Positions 8,896 through 24,218 of a stretch of DNA of 64,000 nucleotides are shown one piece after another (the first letter of the stretch is position 1; every line of letters starts with the position of its first letter). The notes under the pieces are model-generated. The model did not search any database. It had not been told where the DNA came from and was given only the letters and a program-made list of their open reading frames with translations. Origin of the DNA: Micromonospora aurantiaca ATCC 27029 (GTDB lineage: Bacteria > Actinomycetota > Actinomycetes > Mycobacteriales > Micromonosporaceae); NCBI RefSeq assembly GCF_000145235.1, contig NC_014391.1:3170001-3234000 (forward strand), written 5' to 3'. The position numbers were made by a program, and so were the translations under genes.

Positions 8896-11800
8896 ATGCA
8901 GAACGACATTCCCGCCGACGACGGCGTCGAGCCCATCGCCATCGTCGGGCTCGCCGCCCGCCTCCCCGGCGCGGCCGACGTCGACGAGTTCTGGCGCAAC
9001 CTGGTCGACGGCGTGGAGTCGACGACCGAGCTGACCCGCGAGGAGCAGCTCGCCCGCGGCGCCCAGCCGCAGGAGGTCGACGACCCGGGCTGGGTCAACC
9101 GCGCCCCGCTGGTGGACGGCTACGACCAGTTCGACGCCGGCCTGTTCGGGATGACCGCCCGCGAGGCCGAGATCACCGACCCGCAGCACCGGCTGTTCCT
9201 GGAGACCTGCTACACCGCGTTGCAGGACGCCGGCTACGACCCGGGCCGCTACGACGGCGCGGTGGGCGTGTACGCCGGCACCGGCGGCAACACGTACCTG
9301 CACCGCAACGTGTTCCGCAACAAGCGGGTCGGGGGGAATCCGCACGGCGCCGTCTCGCTCGCCACCGGCAACTCGCCGAACTACGTGGCCACGAACGTGT
9401 CGTACCGGCTGGACCTGCGCGGGCCCAGCATGACCGTGCACACCGCCTGCTCCACCTCGCTGGTGGCGTTCCACCTGGCCTGCGAGGCGCTGCGCAACGG
9501 CGAGTGCGACATGGCCCTGGCCGGCGGCGTCAACATCGAGCTGCCGCACGTCGGCTACCTCGGCATGGACGGCTTCACCTCGCCGGACGGGCGGTGCCGG
9601 CCGTTCGACGCCGGAGCGAACGGCACGGTGTGGGGCAGCGGCGTCGGCGTGACGCTGCTCAAGCGGCTCTCCGACGCGATCGCCGACGGCGACACCATCC
9701 GCGCGGTCGTGCTCGGCAACGCGATCAACAACGACGGCGCCGGGAAGGTCGGCTTCACCGCCCCCAGCATCGACGGGCAGATGGAGGCCGTCGCCCAGGC
9801 CGTCGAGCTGGCCGGCGTCGACCCGCGCAGCATCAGCTATGTGGAGGCGCACGGCACCGGCACCGCGCTCGGCGACCCGATCGAGGTCGCCGCGCTGTCC
9901 GCCGTCTACACCAAGGACACCGACGAGCGCGGCTGGTGCGGCATCGGCTCGGTGAAGTCGAACATCGGCCACCTCAGCCAGCCCTCCGGCATCGTCAGCG
10001 TGATCAAGACGGTGCTGGCGATGGAGCACGGGCTGATCCCGCCGACCATCAACTACGAGACGCCGAACCCGGCCATCGACTTCGCCGACACCCCGTTCTA
10101 CGTGGCAAACACGCTGACCAAGTGGGACACCGACGGCGGACCGCGCCGGGCCGGCGTCAGCTCCTTCGGCATCGGCGGCACCAACGCCCACGTGGTGCTG
10201 GAGGAGGCCCCGGCCGCGGGGCGGCACGAGCCGTCCGCCCGCCCGGCGCACCTGCTCCAGGTGTCGGCGAAGACGCCGACCGCGTTGGACACCGCCGTGC
10301 GGCGGCTCGCCGACCACCTGGAGAGCGGCAGCGACGTGGCGCTCGCCGACGTGGCGCACACGCTGCGCGTCGGCCGCCAGGTGTACGCCCACCGCGCCGC
10401 TGTGGTCGCCGGTGACCCGGCGTCCGCCGCCGCCGCGCTGCGCGAGCGGCGCAAGGGCCACCGGGGCGTCGCCGACGGCCCCGCGCCCCGGGTGGCGTTC
10501 CTGTTCAGCGGCCAGGGCTCGCAGTACGCCGGGATGGGCGCCGAACTGTACGGGCAGGACAGCGCGTACGCCGCCGCCGTCGACGAGTGCGCCGAACTGC
10601 TCCGCCCCGAGCTGGGCCTGGACATCCGCGACCTGATCCTCGGCCGCGACCCGGAGGCGGCGGACAAGCTCACCGAGACCCGCTACACCCAGCCCGCCCT
10701 GTTCACAGTCGAGTACGCCCTCGCCGCCGCCTGGCGGGCCGCCGGTGTGACCCCGGCCGCGATGATCGGCCACTCCATCGGCGAGTACGTCGCCGCGACG
10801 GTCGCCGGGGTGCTCGACCTCGCCGACGCGCTGCGCGTGGTGGCCGCCCGGGGCCGCCTCATGCACTCCCTGCCCGCCGGCTCGATGCTGGCGGTCACGC
10901 TCGACGAGTCGGAGGTGACCGGCAAGCTGCCCGAGGGCCTGTCGGTGGCCACGGTCAACGGCCCCGGCACCTGTGTGGTCGCCGGTGAGACGGCGCTCGT
11001 GGAGGAGTTCGCGGCGAGCCTCGGCGGCAAGAACAAGTCGAAGCTGCTGCGCACCTCGCACGCGTTCCACTCGCCGATGACGGACCCGATCCTGGACGAG
11101 TTCACCGCGCTGATGGCCACAGTGCCGCTGCGCGCCCCGGCGGTGCCGTTCGTCTCGAACGTGACAGGCACCTGGATCACCGAGGCGCAGGCCACCGACC
11201 CGGCGTACTGGGCCGCGCACCTGCGCCGCCCGGTCCGCTTCGGCGCGTGCGTGGCCACGCTGCTCGCCGAGGGCACCTGGGCGCTCGTCGAGTGCGGCCC
11301 CGGCCGGCAGCTGGCCAACCTGGCCCGGATGCAGGTCGCCAAGGCCGGCGAGGCGCAGCGTGCGCTGACCCCGCTGGGCAGCCTGCCCGGCCCCGGCGAG
11401 CAGACCGGTGACGTGGCCGCGCTGCTCGGCACGGCCGGCGCGCTGTGGTGCGCCGGGGTGCCGGTGAGCCTCCCGGCCGACCCGCACGCGCGGCGGGTGC
11501 CGCTGCCCACGTACCCGTTCGAGCGGCGCCGCTACTGGATCGACCCGGACCCGGAGCAGGAGGTCGCCGCGGCGCCCGCCGAGACCGGCCCCCGCCCGCT
11601 GCCGGAGTGGTTCGCGGTGCCGGCCTGGCGGCAGGCACCGCCGGTCCGCACGGCCGAGCCGCTGGGACGCTGCCTGGTGCTGGCCGACGGCCCGCGCGGC
11701 GAGGCGCTCGTGGCCGCGTTGCGCGCCGCCGGTGACGACCCGGTCGAGGTACGCGCCGGCGAGGCGTTCACCGCCACCGCGAACGGCTTCCGGCTGCGCC

Positions 11801-14346
11801 CCGGCGTACGCGCCGACGCCGAGGAACTGGTCGCCGCGCTCGGCGCCGACCTGCCCCGGCGGATCGTGCACGCGTTCGCGCTCGACGGCGAGCCGGCCGG
11901 CACCGACCCGGCGGCCGCCTGGGCGGCGCAGGAGCGCGGCTTCTTCGGCGCGCTGCACCTGGTGCAGGCCCTGGCCGGTGCCGGTGTCACGGCCGACGAG
12001 GCGGGCGTCCGCCTGGACCTGGTCACCGCCGGCATCGGCGACGTACGCGGCGACGACCTGACCCGCCCGGAGCACGCCACGCTGGCCGGCCTGGCCCGGG
12101 TGCTCCCGGCCGAGCTGCCCGGCCTGACCGTGCGGCTGCTCGACACCGACCCGGCCGCGCGCGGCGTGGCCGCCCTGGTGGCCGAGCTGCGCAGCCCGGT
12201 CGACGCCGAGCACCCGGAGGTGGCGCTGCGCGGCGACCGCCGCTGGCTGGCCGGCTACGAGCAGGTCACAGTTGCCGCCGAGGACGAGCCGGGCGTGCTG
12301 CGCGAGGAGGGCCGGTACCTGATCACCGGCGGTCTCGGCGGCATCGGCGTCACCCTCGCCGAGGACTTCGCCCGCCGGGTCCGCGCCAAGCTGGTCCTGC
12401 TGGCCCGTTCCGGGCTGCCCGAGCGGGACGAGTGGGACGCGCACCTCGCGGTGCACGGCGGCGCCGACCGGGCCGGGCGGGCCATCGCGGCGATCCGCCG
12501 GATGGAGGCCGCGGGCGCCGAGGTGCTGGTGCTCGCCGCCGACGTCACCGACGCCGACGACCTGCGCCGGGTCCGCGACGAGGCGGAGCGCCGGTTCGGC
12601 GGGCTGGACGGCATCGTGCACGCCGCCGGTCTGCCCGGCGGTGGCATGGCCGAGGTGAAGGACCGCGACGAGGCGCGGCGCGTGCTGGCCCCGAAGCTGG
12701 CCGGCACCCTGGCGCTGGCCCGGGTCTTCGGCGACCTGCCGCTGGACTTCGTCGTGCTCTGCTCCTCGATCACCGCGGTGATCGGCGGGTTCGGCCAGGT
12801 CGACTACTGCGCCGCGAACAACTTCCTGGACGCCTTCGCGCGCTCCGGCACCGGGTTCCGCGCGCCGGTGGTGTCGCAGAACTGGGGCGGCTGGGCCGAG
12901 GTCGGCATGGCGGTGGAGACCGCCGCGCCTGCCGCGTTCCGGGCCGCCGGGCGGGACACCGTCACCACGGCGGTCGCCCACCCGGTGCTCACCACGATGG
13001 TGGCCGGTCCGGACGGCACGGTGCTGCACGGCCTGGTCTCGGCCGACACCCACTGGCTGCTCGACGAGCACCGGATCGGCGGGGTGCCGGTGGTGCCGGG
13101 CACCGCCCACCTGGAGTCGGTGCGCGCCGCGGTGGTCGCGGCGCTGCCCGCGCCGGGACCGGACGCCGCGGTGGAGCTGCGGGACGTGGTGTTCCTGGAG
13201 CCGTTCTCGGTGCCGGACGGCACCGTGGCCCAGTACCGGGTCGAGCTGACCCCGGCCGAGGACGGCACCGACTTCGCCGTCGCCAGCCTCGCCGCCGGCC
13301 AGGCGCGCACCCACGTCCGCGGCACCGCCGGGTGGACCACCGACGCGGCGCCGCCGGCCGCCGTGCCCGCGGTGAACGGGCGGCGGGTCGACGACGACGC
13401 CTCGTTCGGCCGGGGACGCACCAGCATGCTCACGTTCGGGCCGCGCTGGGCGGCGCTGGCCGAGCACCACCTCGCCGACGGCGAGGAGCTGGCCCGGGTG
13501 CAGGCACCCGCCGCCGCGGTCGGCGACCTGCCCTCCTGGGGCATGCACCCGGCGCTGCTGGACGTGGCCACCGCGTTCGGCCGCGGGCAGGGCTCCGGCA
13601 CCTACCTGCCGCTGTCGTACGGCCGGATCGTGGTGCGCGGCGCGCTGCCGGGGACGTTCCACAGTCACCTGCGGCACCGGCCCGCCGCCACCGACGAGGT
13701 GGTCGCCGCCGACCTGTCGCTGCGCGACCCGGACGGGCGGGAGCTGGTCGCGATCAGCGACTTCGTGCTGCGCCGGGTCGACCAGGAGGCGGTCACCGGC
13801 AACCTGACCGAGGCCCCGGCGGCGGACGCGGACGCCGCGGCACCGGTCACCGAGGACATCCGCCCGGTCGACGGCGCGGAGGCGTTCCGCCGCAGCCTCG
13901 CCGCCGGCCTCGGCGCCCAGGTGGTGATCACCACCCGCACCGTCGCCGACATCCGGCGCCGGGCGGCCCGGGTCACCACCGACAGCCTCGCCGAGGAGAC
14001 CGACGCGCCGGCCGGCCCGGCCGGGGTCACCGGCGGCGGCTCGGCGGCGCCCGGCACCGAGCTGGAGAAGACGATCGCCCAGGTGTGGCGCGACGGCCTC
14101 GGCGTCACCGACGTCGGCGTGGACGACGACTTCTTCGCCCTCGGCGGCAACTCGCTGGTGGCCGTGCAGCTCATCGCCGCCATGCGCAAGGCGACAGGCG
14201 TACGGCTGCCGATGCGCAGCCTCTTCGAGACCCCCACGGTGGCCGGCCTGGCCGCCCGGATCGAGGAGCTGCGCGCCGAGGCGCCCGCCGACGCACCGGC
14301 CGCCCCGGCGGCGATCCCGGCCATCCCGCGGCTGCCCCGCGGCTGA
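8896..14346 (+). CDS. Type I polyketide synthase module, KS-AT-KR-DH-ACP
   Basis: The protein has 1816 aa. Ketosynthase at about 10-440 has TACSTSL with the active Cys, plus EAHGTGT and SNIGH. Acyltransferase at about 530-840 has GHSIGEY and the HAFH motif typical of malonyl-CoA selection. A structural KR half lies at about 890-1125, then an active-looking ketoreductase (GGLGGIG, SSITAVIGGFGQVDY). A dehydratase at about 1380-1620 has HRIGGVPVVP and HPALLD, although the usual Gln/His after the Asp is not obvious. The carrier at about 1720-1790 has GGNS. Order KR before DH departs from the usual DH-KR order. The module should add one malonate-derived C2 unit as an alpha,beta-unsaturated group between the A-T-C-T protein and the Asn module. 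No enoylreductase is present. Confidence 0.93.
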   Translation: MQNDIPADDGVEPIAIVGLAARLPGAADVDEFWRNLVDGVESTTELTREEQLARGAQPQEVDDPGWVNRAPLVDGYDQFDAGLFGMTAREAEITDPQHRLFLETCYTALQDAGYDPGRYDGAVGVYAGTGGNTYLHRNVFRNKRVGGNPHGAVSLATGNSPNYVATNVSYRLDLRGPSMTVHTACSTSLVAFHLACEALRNGECDMALAGGVNIELPHVGYLGMDGFTSPDGRCRPFDAGANGTVWGSGVGVTLLKRLSDAIADGDTIRAVVLGNAINNDGAGKVGFTAPSIDGQMEAVAQAVELAGVDPRSISYVEAHGTGTALGDPIEVAALSAVYTKDTDERGWCGIGSVKSNIGHLSQPSGIVSVIKTVLAMEHGLIPPTINYETPNPAIDFADTPFYVANTLTKWDTDGGPRRAGVSSFGIGGTNAHVVLEEAPAAGRHEPSARPAHLLQVSAKTPTALDTAVRRLADHLESGSDVALADVAHTLRVGRQVYAHRAAVVAGDPASAAAALRERRKGHRGVADGPAPRVAFLFSGQGSQYAGMGAELYGQDSAYAAAVDECAELLRPELGLDIRDLILGRDPEAADKLTETRYTQPALFTVEYALAAAWRAAGVTPAAMIGHSIGEYVAATVAGVLDLADALRVVAARGRLMHSLPAGSMLAVTLDESEVTGKLPEGLSVATVNGPGTCVVAGETALVEEFAASLGGKNKSKLLRTSHAFHSPMTDPILDEFTALMATVPLRAPAVPFVSNVTGTWITEAQATDPAYWAAHLRRPVRFGACVATLLAEGTWALVECGPGRQLANLARMQVAKAGEAQRALTPLGSLPGPGEQTGDVAALLGTAGALWCAGVPVSLPADPHARRVPLPTYPFERRRYWIDPDPEQEVAAAPAETGPRPLPEWFAVPAWRQAPPVRTAEPLGRCLVLADGPRGEALVAALRAAGDDPVEVRAGEAFTATANGFRLRPGVRADAEELVAALGADLPRRIVHAFALDGEPAGTDPAAAWAAQERGFFGALHLVQALAGAGVTADEAGVRLDLVTAGIGDVRGDDLTRPEHATLAGLARVLPAELPGLTVRLLDTDPAARGVAALVAELRSPVDAEHPEVALRGDRRWLAGYEQVTVAAEDEPGVLREEGRYLITGGLGGIGVTLAEDFARRVRAKLVLLARSGLPERDEWDAHLAVHGGADRAGRAIAAIRRMEAAGAEVLVLAADVTDADDLRRVRDEAERRFGGLDGIVHAAGLPGGGMAEVKDRDEARRVLAPKLAGTLALARVFGDLPLDFVVLCSSITAVIGGFGQVDYCAANNFLDAFARSGTGFRAPVVSQNWGGWAEVGMAVETAAPAAFRAAGRDTVTTAVAHPVLTTMVAGPDGTVLHGLVSADTHWLLDEHRIGGVPVVPGTAHLESVRAAVVAALPAPGPDAAVELRDVVFLEPFSVPDGTVAQYRVELTPAEDGTDFAVASLAAGQARTHVRGTAGWTTDAAPPAAVPAVNGRRVDDDASFGRGRTSMLTFGPRWAALAEHHLADGEELARVQAPAAAVGDLPSWGMHPALLDVATAFGRGQGSGTYLPLSYGRIVVRGALPGTFHSHLRHRPAATDEVVAADLSLRDPDGRELVAISDFVLRRVDQEAVTGNLTEAPAADADAAAPVTEDIRPVDGAEAFRRSLAAGLGAQVVITTRTVADIRRRAARVTTDSLAEETDAPAGPAGVTGGGSAAPGTELEKTIAQVWRDGLGVTDVGVDDDFFALGGNSLVAVQLIAAMRKATGVRLPMRSLFETPTVAGLAARIEELRAEAPADAPAAPAAIPAIPRLPRG

Positions 14347-14378
14347 CACCCCCGACCAGAACCAGGAGACACCGCACC

Positions 14379-15332
14379 ATGAGCGAGACAACCACGACGC
14401 TGCCGGTGGTCGTCGAGAGCGACGGCCGGGCGCTGACCGACCTGATCACGGCCCGGCGTGCCGAGCTGCGGGACACCCTCGTCGCGAGCGGAGGGCTGCT
14501 GTTCCGCGGCTTCGACGTGGGCGGCGTGGACGGCTTCGACCAGGCTGTCCGCGCACTGGCCGGCGAGCCGCTGACCTACACCGAGCGCTCCTCGCCCCGG
14601 CACTCCATCAAGGGCCGGGTCTACACCTCGACCGACTACCCGCCGGACGAGGAGATCTTCCTGCACAACGAGAACTCGTACCAGGCGCGCTGGCCGCTGA
14701 CGCTGTTCTTCTACTGCGTCACGCCGCCGCAGACCCAGGGCGCCACGCCGCTGGCCGACGTGCGCCGGGTGTACGAGCTGATCGACCCGGCGGTCCGCGA
14801 GGAGTTCGTCCGCCGCCGGTGGATGCTGGTGCGCAACTTCCACGGCGACTTCGGCACCCGCTGGCAGGAGGTGTTCAACACCGAGAGCCGCGCCGAGGTC
14901 GAGGCGTACGCGGCTGACAACGGGATCACCGTGGAGTGGGTCGGCAAGGACGGCCTGCGTACCCGCGCGGTCCGCGACGCGGTGCACCACCGGCCCGGCT
15001 CGGACACCCCGCGCTGGTTCAACCACGCCACCTTCTTCCACCTCAGCACCCTGCCTGCCGACTACCAGGAAGGGCTGCTGGCCATGTTCGGCGCCGACGG
15101 GCTGCCGTCGAACACCTACTACGGCGACGGCGGCGAGATCCCCGCCGACGTCATGGACCACCTGCGCGCCGCCTACCGGGCCGCGACGGTCCGCTTCGAC
15201 TACCAGCGCGACGACGTGCTGGTGGTGGACAACATGACCGCCGCGCACGGCCGGGAACCGTTCACCGGTCCCCGCAAGATCGCCGTGGCGATGGCCGAGC
15301 CGTACACCCCCGAGAACGCAGGAGCGAACTGA
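14379..15332 (+). CDS. TauD/SyrP/AsnO-like Fe(II)/2-oxoglutarate oxygenase
   Basis: The protein has 317 aa; AGGAG lies about 10 nt before the ATG. HNENSYQARWP at about 96 supplies the His-x-Glu iron ligands, and AAHGREPF near residue 290 the distal His, with the 2-oxoglutarate-binding Arg following. This pattern belongs to the clavaminate-synthase/SyrP group that hydroxylates the beta-carbon of free or carrier-bound amino acids, for example AsnO and SyrP. The gene sits immediately before mbtH and an Asn-type NRPS module, so 3-hydroxylation of Asn is the most economical guess. Whether the substrate is free or carrier-bound cannot be seen from sequence. Confidence 0.87.
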   Translation: MSETTTTLPVVVESDGRALTDLITARRAELRDTLVASGGLLFRGFDVGGVDGFDQAVRALAGEPLTYTERSSPRHSIKGRVYTSTDYPPDEEIFLHNENSYQARWPLTLFFYCVTPPQTQGATPLADVRRVYELIDPAVREEFVRRRWMLVRNFHGDFGTRWQEVFNTESRAEVEAYAADNGITVEWVGKDGLRTRAVRDAVHHRPGSDTPRWFNHATFFHLSTLPADYQEGLLAMFGADGLPSNTYYGDGGEIPADVMDHLRAAYRAATVRFDYQRDDVLVVDNMTAAHGREPFTGPRKIAVAMAEPYTPENAGAN

Positions 15333-15333
15333 C

Positions 15334-15522
15334 ATGGCCGAACCCCGATTCCTGGTCGTCCGCAACGACGAGGAGCAGTACTCGATCTGGTCGGCCGACC
15401 GGGACCTGCCCGCCGGCTGGCACGACACCGGCTTCGCCGGCAGCCGTGAGGAGTGCCTGGCCCACGTCGACGAGGTCTGGACCGACATGCGTCCCCGCTC
15501 GGTGCGCGAGGCCCTCTCATGA
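15334..15522 (+). CDS. MbtH-like protein
   Basis: This small 62-aa protein starts one base after the previous stop. It has the family pattern NDEEQYSIW, a GWHDTGF turn, ECLAHV and [11 protein letters not shown]. MbtH proteins bind adenylation domains and act as chaperones and activators; the gene lies directly before two A-domain proteins and its stop overlaps the next start (ATGA). Length and motifs are typical. Confidence 0.96.
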   Translation: MAEPRFLVVRNDEEQYSIWSADRDLPAGWHDTGFAGSREECLAHVDEVWTDMRPRSVREALS

Positions 15523-18500
15523 CGCAGGAGTGGACCTTCCCGGCCTCCTACGCCCAGGAGCGGGTGTGGATGGCCAACCAGCTCGACGCCGGGTCACCGG
15601 TGTTCAACGTGTCCTTCCCGTGGCTGTTCCCGGCCGACGTGGACGCGGACACGGCCGGCGACGTGGTCAACCGGGTCATCGCCCGGCACGAGGCGCTGCG
15701 TACCCACCTGCGGACCGACGACGGCGCGCTGGTGCAGGTCGTGCGCGCCCACGAGCCGGCGCCGCTGCCCGTCACCGACATCACCCACCTGCCGGCCGGT
15801 GAGCAGCGGGCCGAGTTCGAGCGCATCCGCGGCGAGATGGCCCGCACGCCGATCCCGCTGGACGCGGCGCCGCTGTGGCGGGCCCGGCTGATCCGGATGG
15901 AGGAGGGGCTGGCGCTGGCGTTCGTGGTGCACCACGCCGTCTTCGACAGCCACTCGGCGGTGCTGCTCCACGCCGAGCTGGTCGCGTTCTGCGAGGCCGC
16001 GCGCACCGGCGCCGAGCCCGCCGTGCCCGAGCTGCCCATCCAGTACGCGGACTTCGCGGTCTGGCAGCGCCAGCAGCTCACCGGCGAGGAGCTGGACCGG
16101 CAGCTCGCGTTCTGGACCGGTCACCTGGCCGGCGCTCCGGCGGTCACCGGCCTGCCGCTGGACCGGCCCCGCCCGGCCCAGCTCGGCTTCGCCGGTGACG
16201 AGGTGCGCTTCACGCTGCCCGACGGGCTGCTGGACCGCATCGGCGCGCTGGCCACCGGCGCGCAGGCCACCCCGTACATGGTGCTGCTGGCGGGTTTCGC
16301 GGCGCTGCTGTCGCGGATCTCCGGCGACGCCGACGTGGTGGTCGGCGTCTCCACCGCGGGCCGGGACAACCCGGAGCTGACGCCGCTGATCGGCATGTTC
16401 GTCAACCCGGTGGCGCTGCGCTGCGACGTCTCCGGCGACCCGGCGTTCGCTGCGCTGCTGGGCCGCGTCCGCAACGGCCTGATCGACGCCATGGAGCACG
16501 GGCAGACGCCGTTCCAGAAGATCGTCGAGGCGGTCGATCCACAGCGTGACCCGTCGGTGCAGCCGATCTTCCAGACCGCGCTGAACTGGATCCCGGACTC
16601 CGGCCTCGACCCGGTCGAGCTGGGCACGACGAAGGACGACCTGGCCTTCGACATCACCACCGGCGACTGCCGCCTGGTGTACCGCACCGAGCTGTTCGAC
16701 CGGTCCACCGCCGAGACCGTGGTCCGCCGCTACGTACGGCTGCTCGCCGCCGCCGTCGCCGAGCCGGAGCGTACGGTCGGCGCGCTGCCGCTGCTCACCG
16801 ACACCGAGCGGGAACGGGTGCTCGGCGCCTGGAACGACACCGCCCACGACGTGCCGGTGACCACTGTGGTCGACGAGGTGCAGCGGCAGGCCGCCGCCAC
16901 CCCGGACGCGGCGGCGCTGGTCTGCGACGGCGTGACGCTCGGCTACGGCGAGCTGAACACCGCCGCGAACCGGCTGGCCCGGCTGCTGGTGGCGCGCGGC
17001 GCCGGCCCGGAGACCCGGGTCGCGCTGGCGCTGCCCCGCTCCTGCGATCTGGTCGTGGCGATGCTGGCGGTGCTCAAGGCCGGTGCCGCGTACGTGCCGG
17101 TGGACACCGCGTATCCGGCCGGCCGGATCGCGTACCTCGTGGAGGACGCCGCGCCCGCGCTGGTGGTGACCGCGCCGGACACGGCCGGCCTGGTGCCCGG
17201 CGACGCGCTGGTGCTCGACGGCGAGGTCGGCTCGGACCAGTCCGGCGACGACCTCACCGACGCCGACCGGGTCGCGCCGCTGCGTCCGGAGCACCCGGCG
17301 TACGTGCTCCACACCTCCGGCTCCACCGGCCGTCCGAAGGGCGTGGTGGTCGAGCACCGGGCGGTCACCGCGTACCTGGCCTGGGCCCGCGCCACCTACC
17401 CGGGGCTGGCCGGGGTGGCGCTGCTGCACTCGCCGGTGTCGTTCGACCTGACCGTCACCGGTCTGCTCGGCACGCTCACCGCCGGCGGCACGGTACGGCT
17501 CGCCGCGATCGACGAGCCCGCCGCCCGCGCCGGTGGCCGGCCGGCGTTCCTCAAGGTCACGCCGAGCCACCTGCCGCTGCTCGACGGCGAGCTGTCGCCG
17601 ACGGCCGACCTGGTGATCGGCGGCGAGGCGCTGACCGGGGAGCAGCTCGCCGTCTGGCGGGCCGCGCACCCCGACGTGGCGGTGATCAACGAGTACGGCC
17701 CGACGGAGGCCACAGTGGGCTGCGTCGCGGCCCGCATCGCCCCCGGCGAGCCGGTCCCGGCCGGTCCGGTGCCGATCGGCACGCCCACCTGGAACACCCG
17801 GGCGCTGCTGCTCGACGCCGCGCTTCGGCCGGTGCCGCCGGGCGTGGTGGGGGAGCTGTACGTCACCGGCACCCAGCTCGCCCGCGGCTACCACGACCGG
17901 CCCGGCCTCACCGCCGAGCGGTTCCTGCCCTGCCCGTACGGCCCGCCCGGCGCCCGGATGTACGCCACCGGCGACCTGGCCCGCTGGCGTGCCGACGGCA
18001 CGCTGGACTACCTGGGCCGCCGCGACGACCAGGTCAAGGTGCGCGGCATGCGGATCGAGCTGGGCGAGGTCGAGGCGGCGCTGCTGGCCCACCCGGACGT
18101 GCGCGCCGCCGCCGCTGCGGTCCGCACCGACGGCGGTGAGCCGACGCTCGTCGGCTACCTGGTGGGCCCGGCCCACGAGGACTCGGTCCGTGCCGAACTC
18201 GCCCGCGAACTGCCCGCGCACCTGGTGCCGGCCGCTCTGGTCCGGCTGGACGCGCTGCCGCTCACGCCCAACGGCAAGCTGGACCGCGCCGCGCTGCCCG
18301 CCCCGGCGGCGGCCGAGCAGGCCCAGGACAGCTACGTCGCGCCCCGCACCGAGGCCGAGGGTCTGGTCGCCGAGGTGTACGCCGAGATCCTCCAGGTGGA
18401 GAAGGTCGGTGCCCTGGACGACTTCTTCGCCCTCGGTGGCAACTCGCTGCGCGGCATGCGGGCGATGGCCCGGATCCGCGCCGAGGTGGACGTCGACCTG

Positions 18501-18637
18501 CCCATGCGGGCGCTGTTCAGCAGCCCCGTGGTGGCGGAACTGGCCGCCCAGATCGAACAGCGGATCGCCGCCGAAATCGACGGGCTCTCCGACACCGAGG
18601 TCGCCGCGCTGCTCGCGGCGGAAGAGGGAACCAACTG

Positions 18638-18638
<1 letters not shown>
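15519..18638 (+). CDS. NRPS module C-A-T, predicted Asn-activating
   Basis: The protein has 1039 aa. Condensation domain at about 5-425; its active-site motif reads HHAVFDS, keeping the catalytic second His and the Asp but replacing the final Gly by Ser. Adenylation domain at about 450-930 ([22 protein letters not shown]). The pocket residues read by hand alignment to GrsA are D-L-T-K-V-G-E-V-G, which matches the classical Asn code (DLTKLGEVG type). Carrier with GGNSLRG near 975. The acidic C-terminal helix and the Arg-rich N-terminal helix of the next protein look like a docking pair. The C domain would join the PKS-derived acyl chain to Asn or hydroxy-Asn. No epimerase is present. Confidence 0.93.
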
Positions 18639-24124
<5,486 letters not shown>

Positions 24125-24142
24125 CCCCGCCTCCCATCAGGT

Positions 24143-24198
24143 TGATCAAGGAATTCGCGTCGGTTCCGGGCTTCCGGCCGGCGCGAACTCCTTGATCA
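24143..24198 (+). terminator. Inverted repeat after the biosynthetic operon
   Basis: TGATCAAGGAATTCGCG (24143-24159) pairs with CGCGAACTCCTTGATCA (24182-24198): 17-bp arms, one mismatch, 22-nt loop. It begins 19 bases after the stop of the last cluster gene. No U-tract follows, so it is a terminator candidate rather than a proven one. Confidence 0.6.
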
Positions 24199-24205
24199 CC
24201 GGGGC

Positions 24206-24211
24206 TAGCAT
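24206..24211 (+). promoter_or_regulatory. -10 box of a leaderless promoter
   Basis: TAGCAT ends 7 nt before the ATG at 24219, the spacing of a leaderless actinobacterial transcript. No Shine-Dalgarno sequence is present. Confidence 0.5.
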
Positions 24212-24218
24212 CGGTGCG

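Noticed and set aside
8857..14391. Very long open frame on the minus strand opposite the PKS
   Set aside because: It is a high-GC antisense shadow: the opposite strand encodes a full PKS with intact motifs, while this one gives His/Arg/Gly-rich sequence with no known domain.
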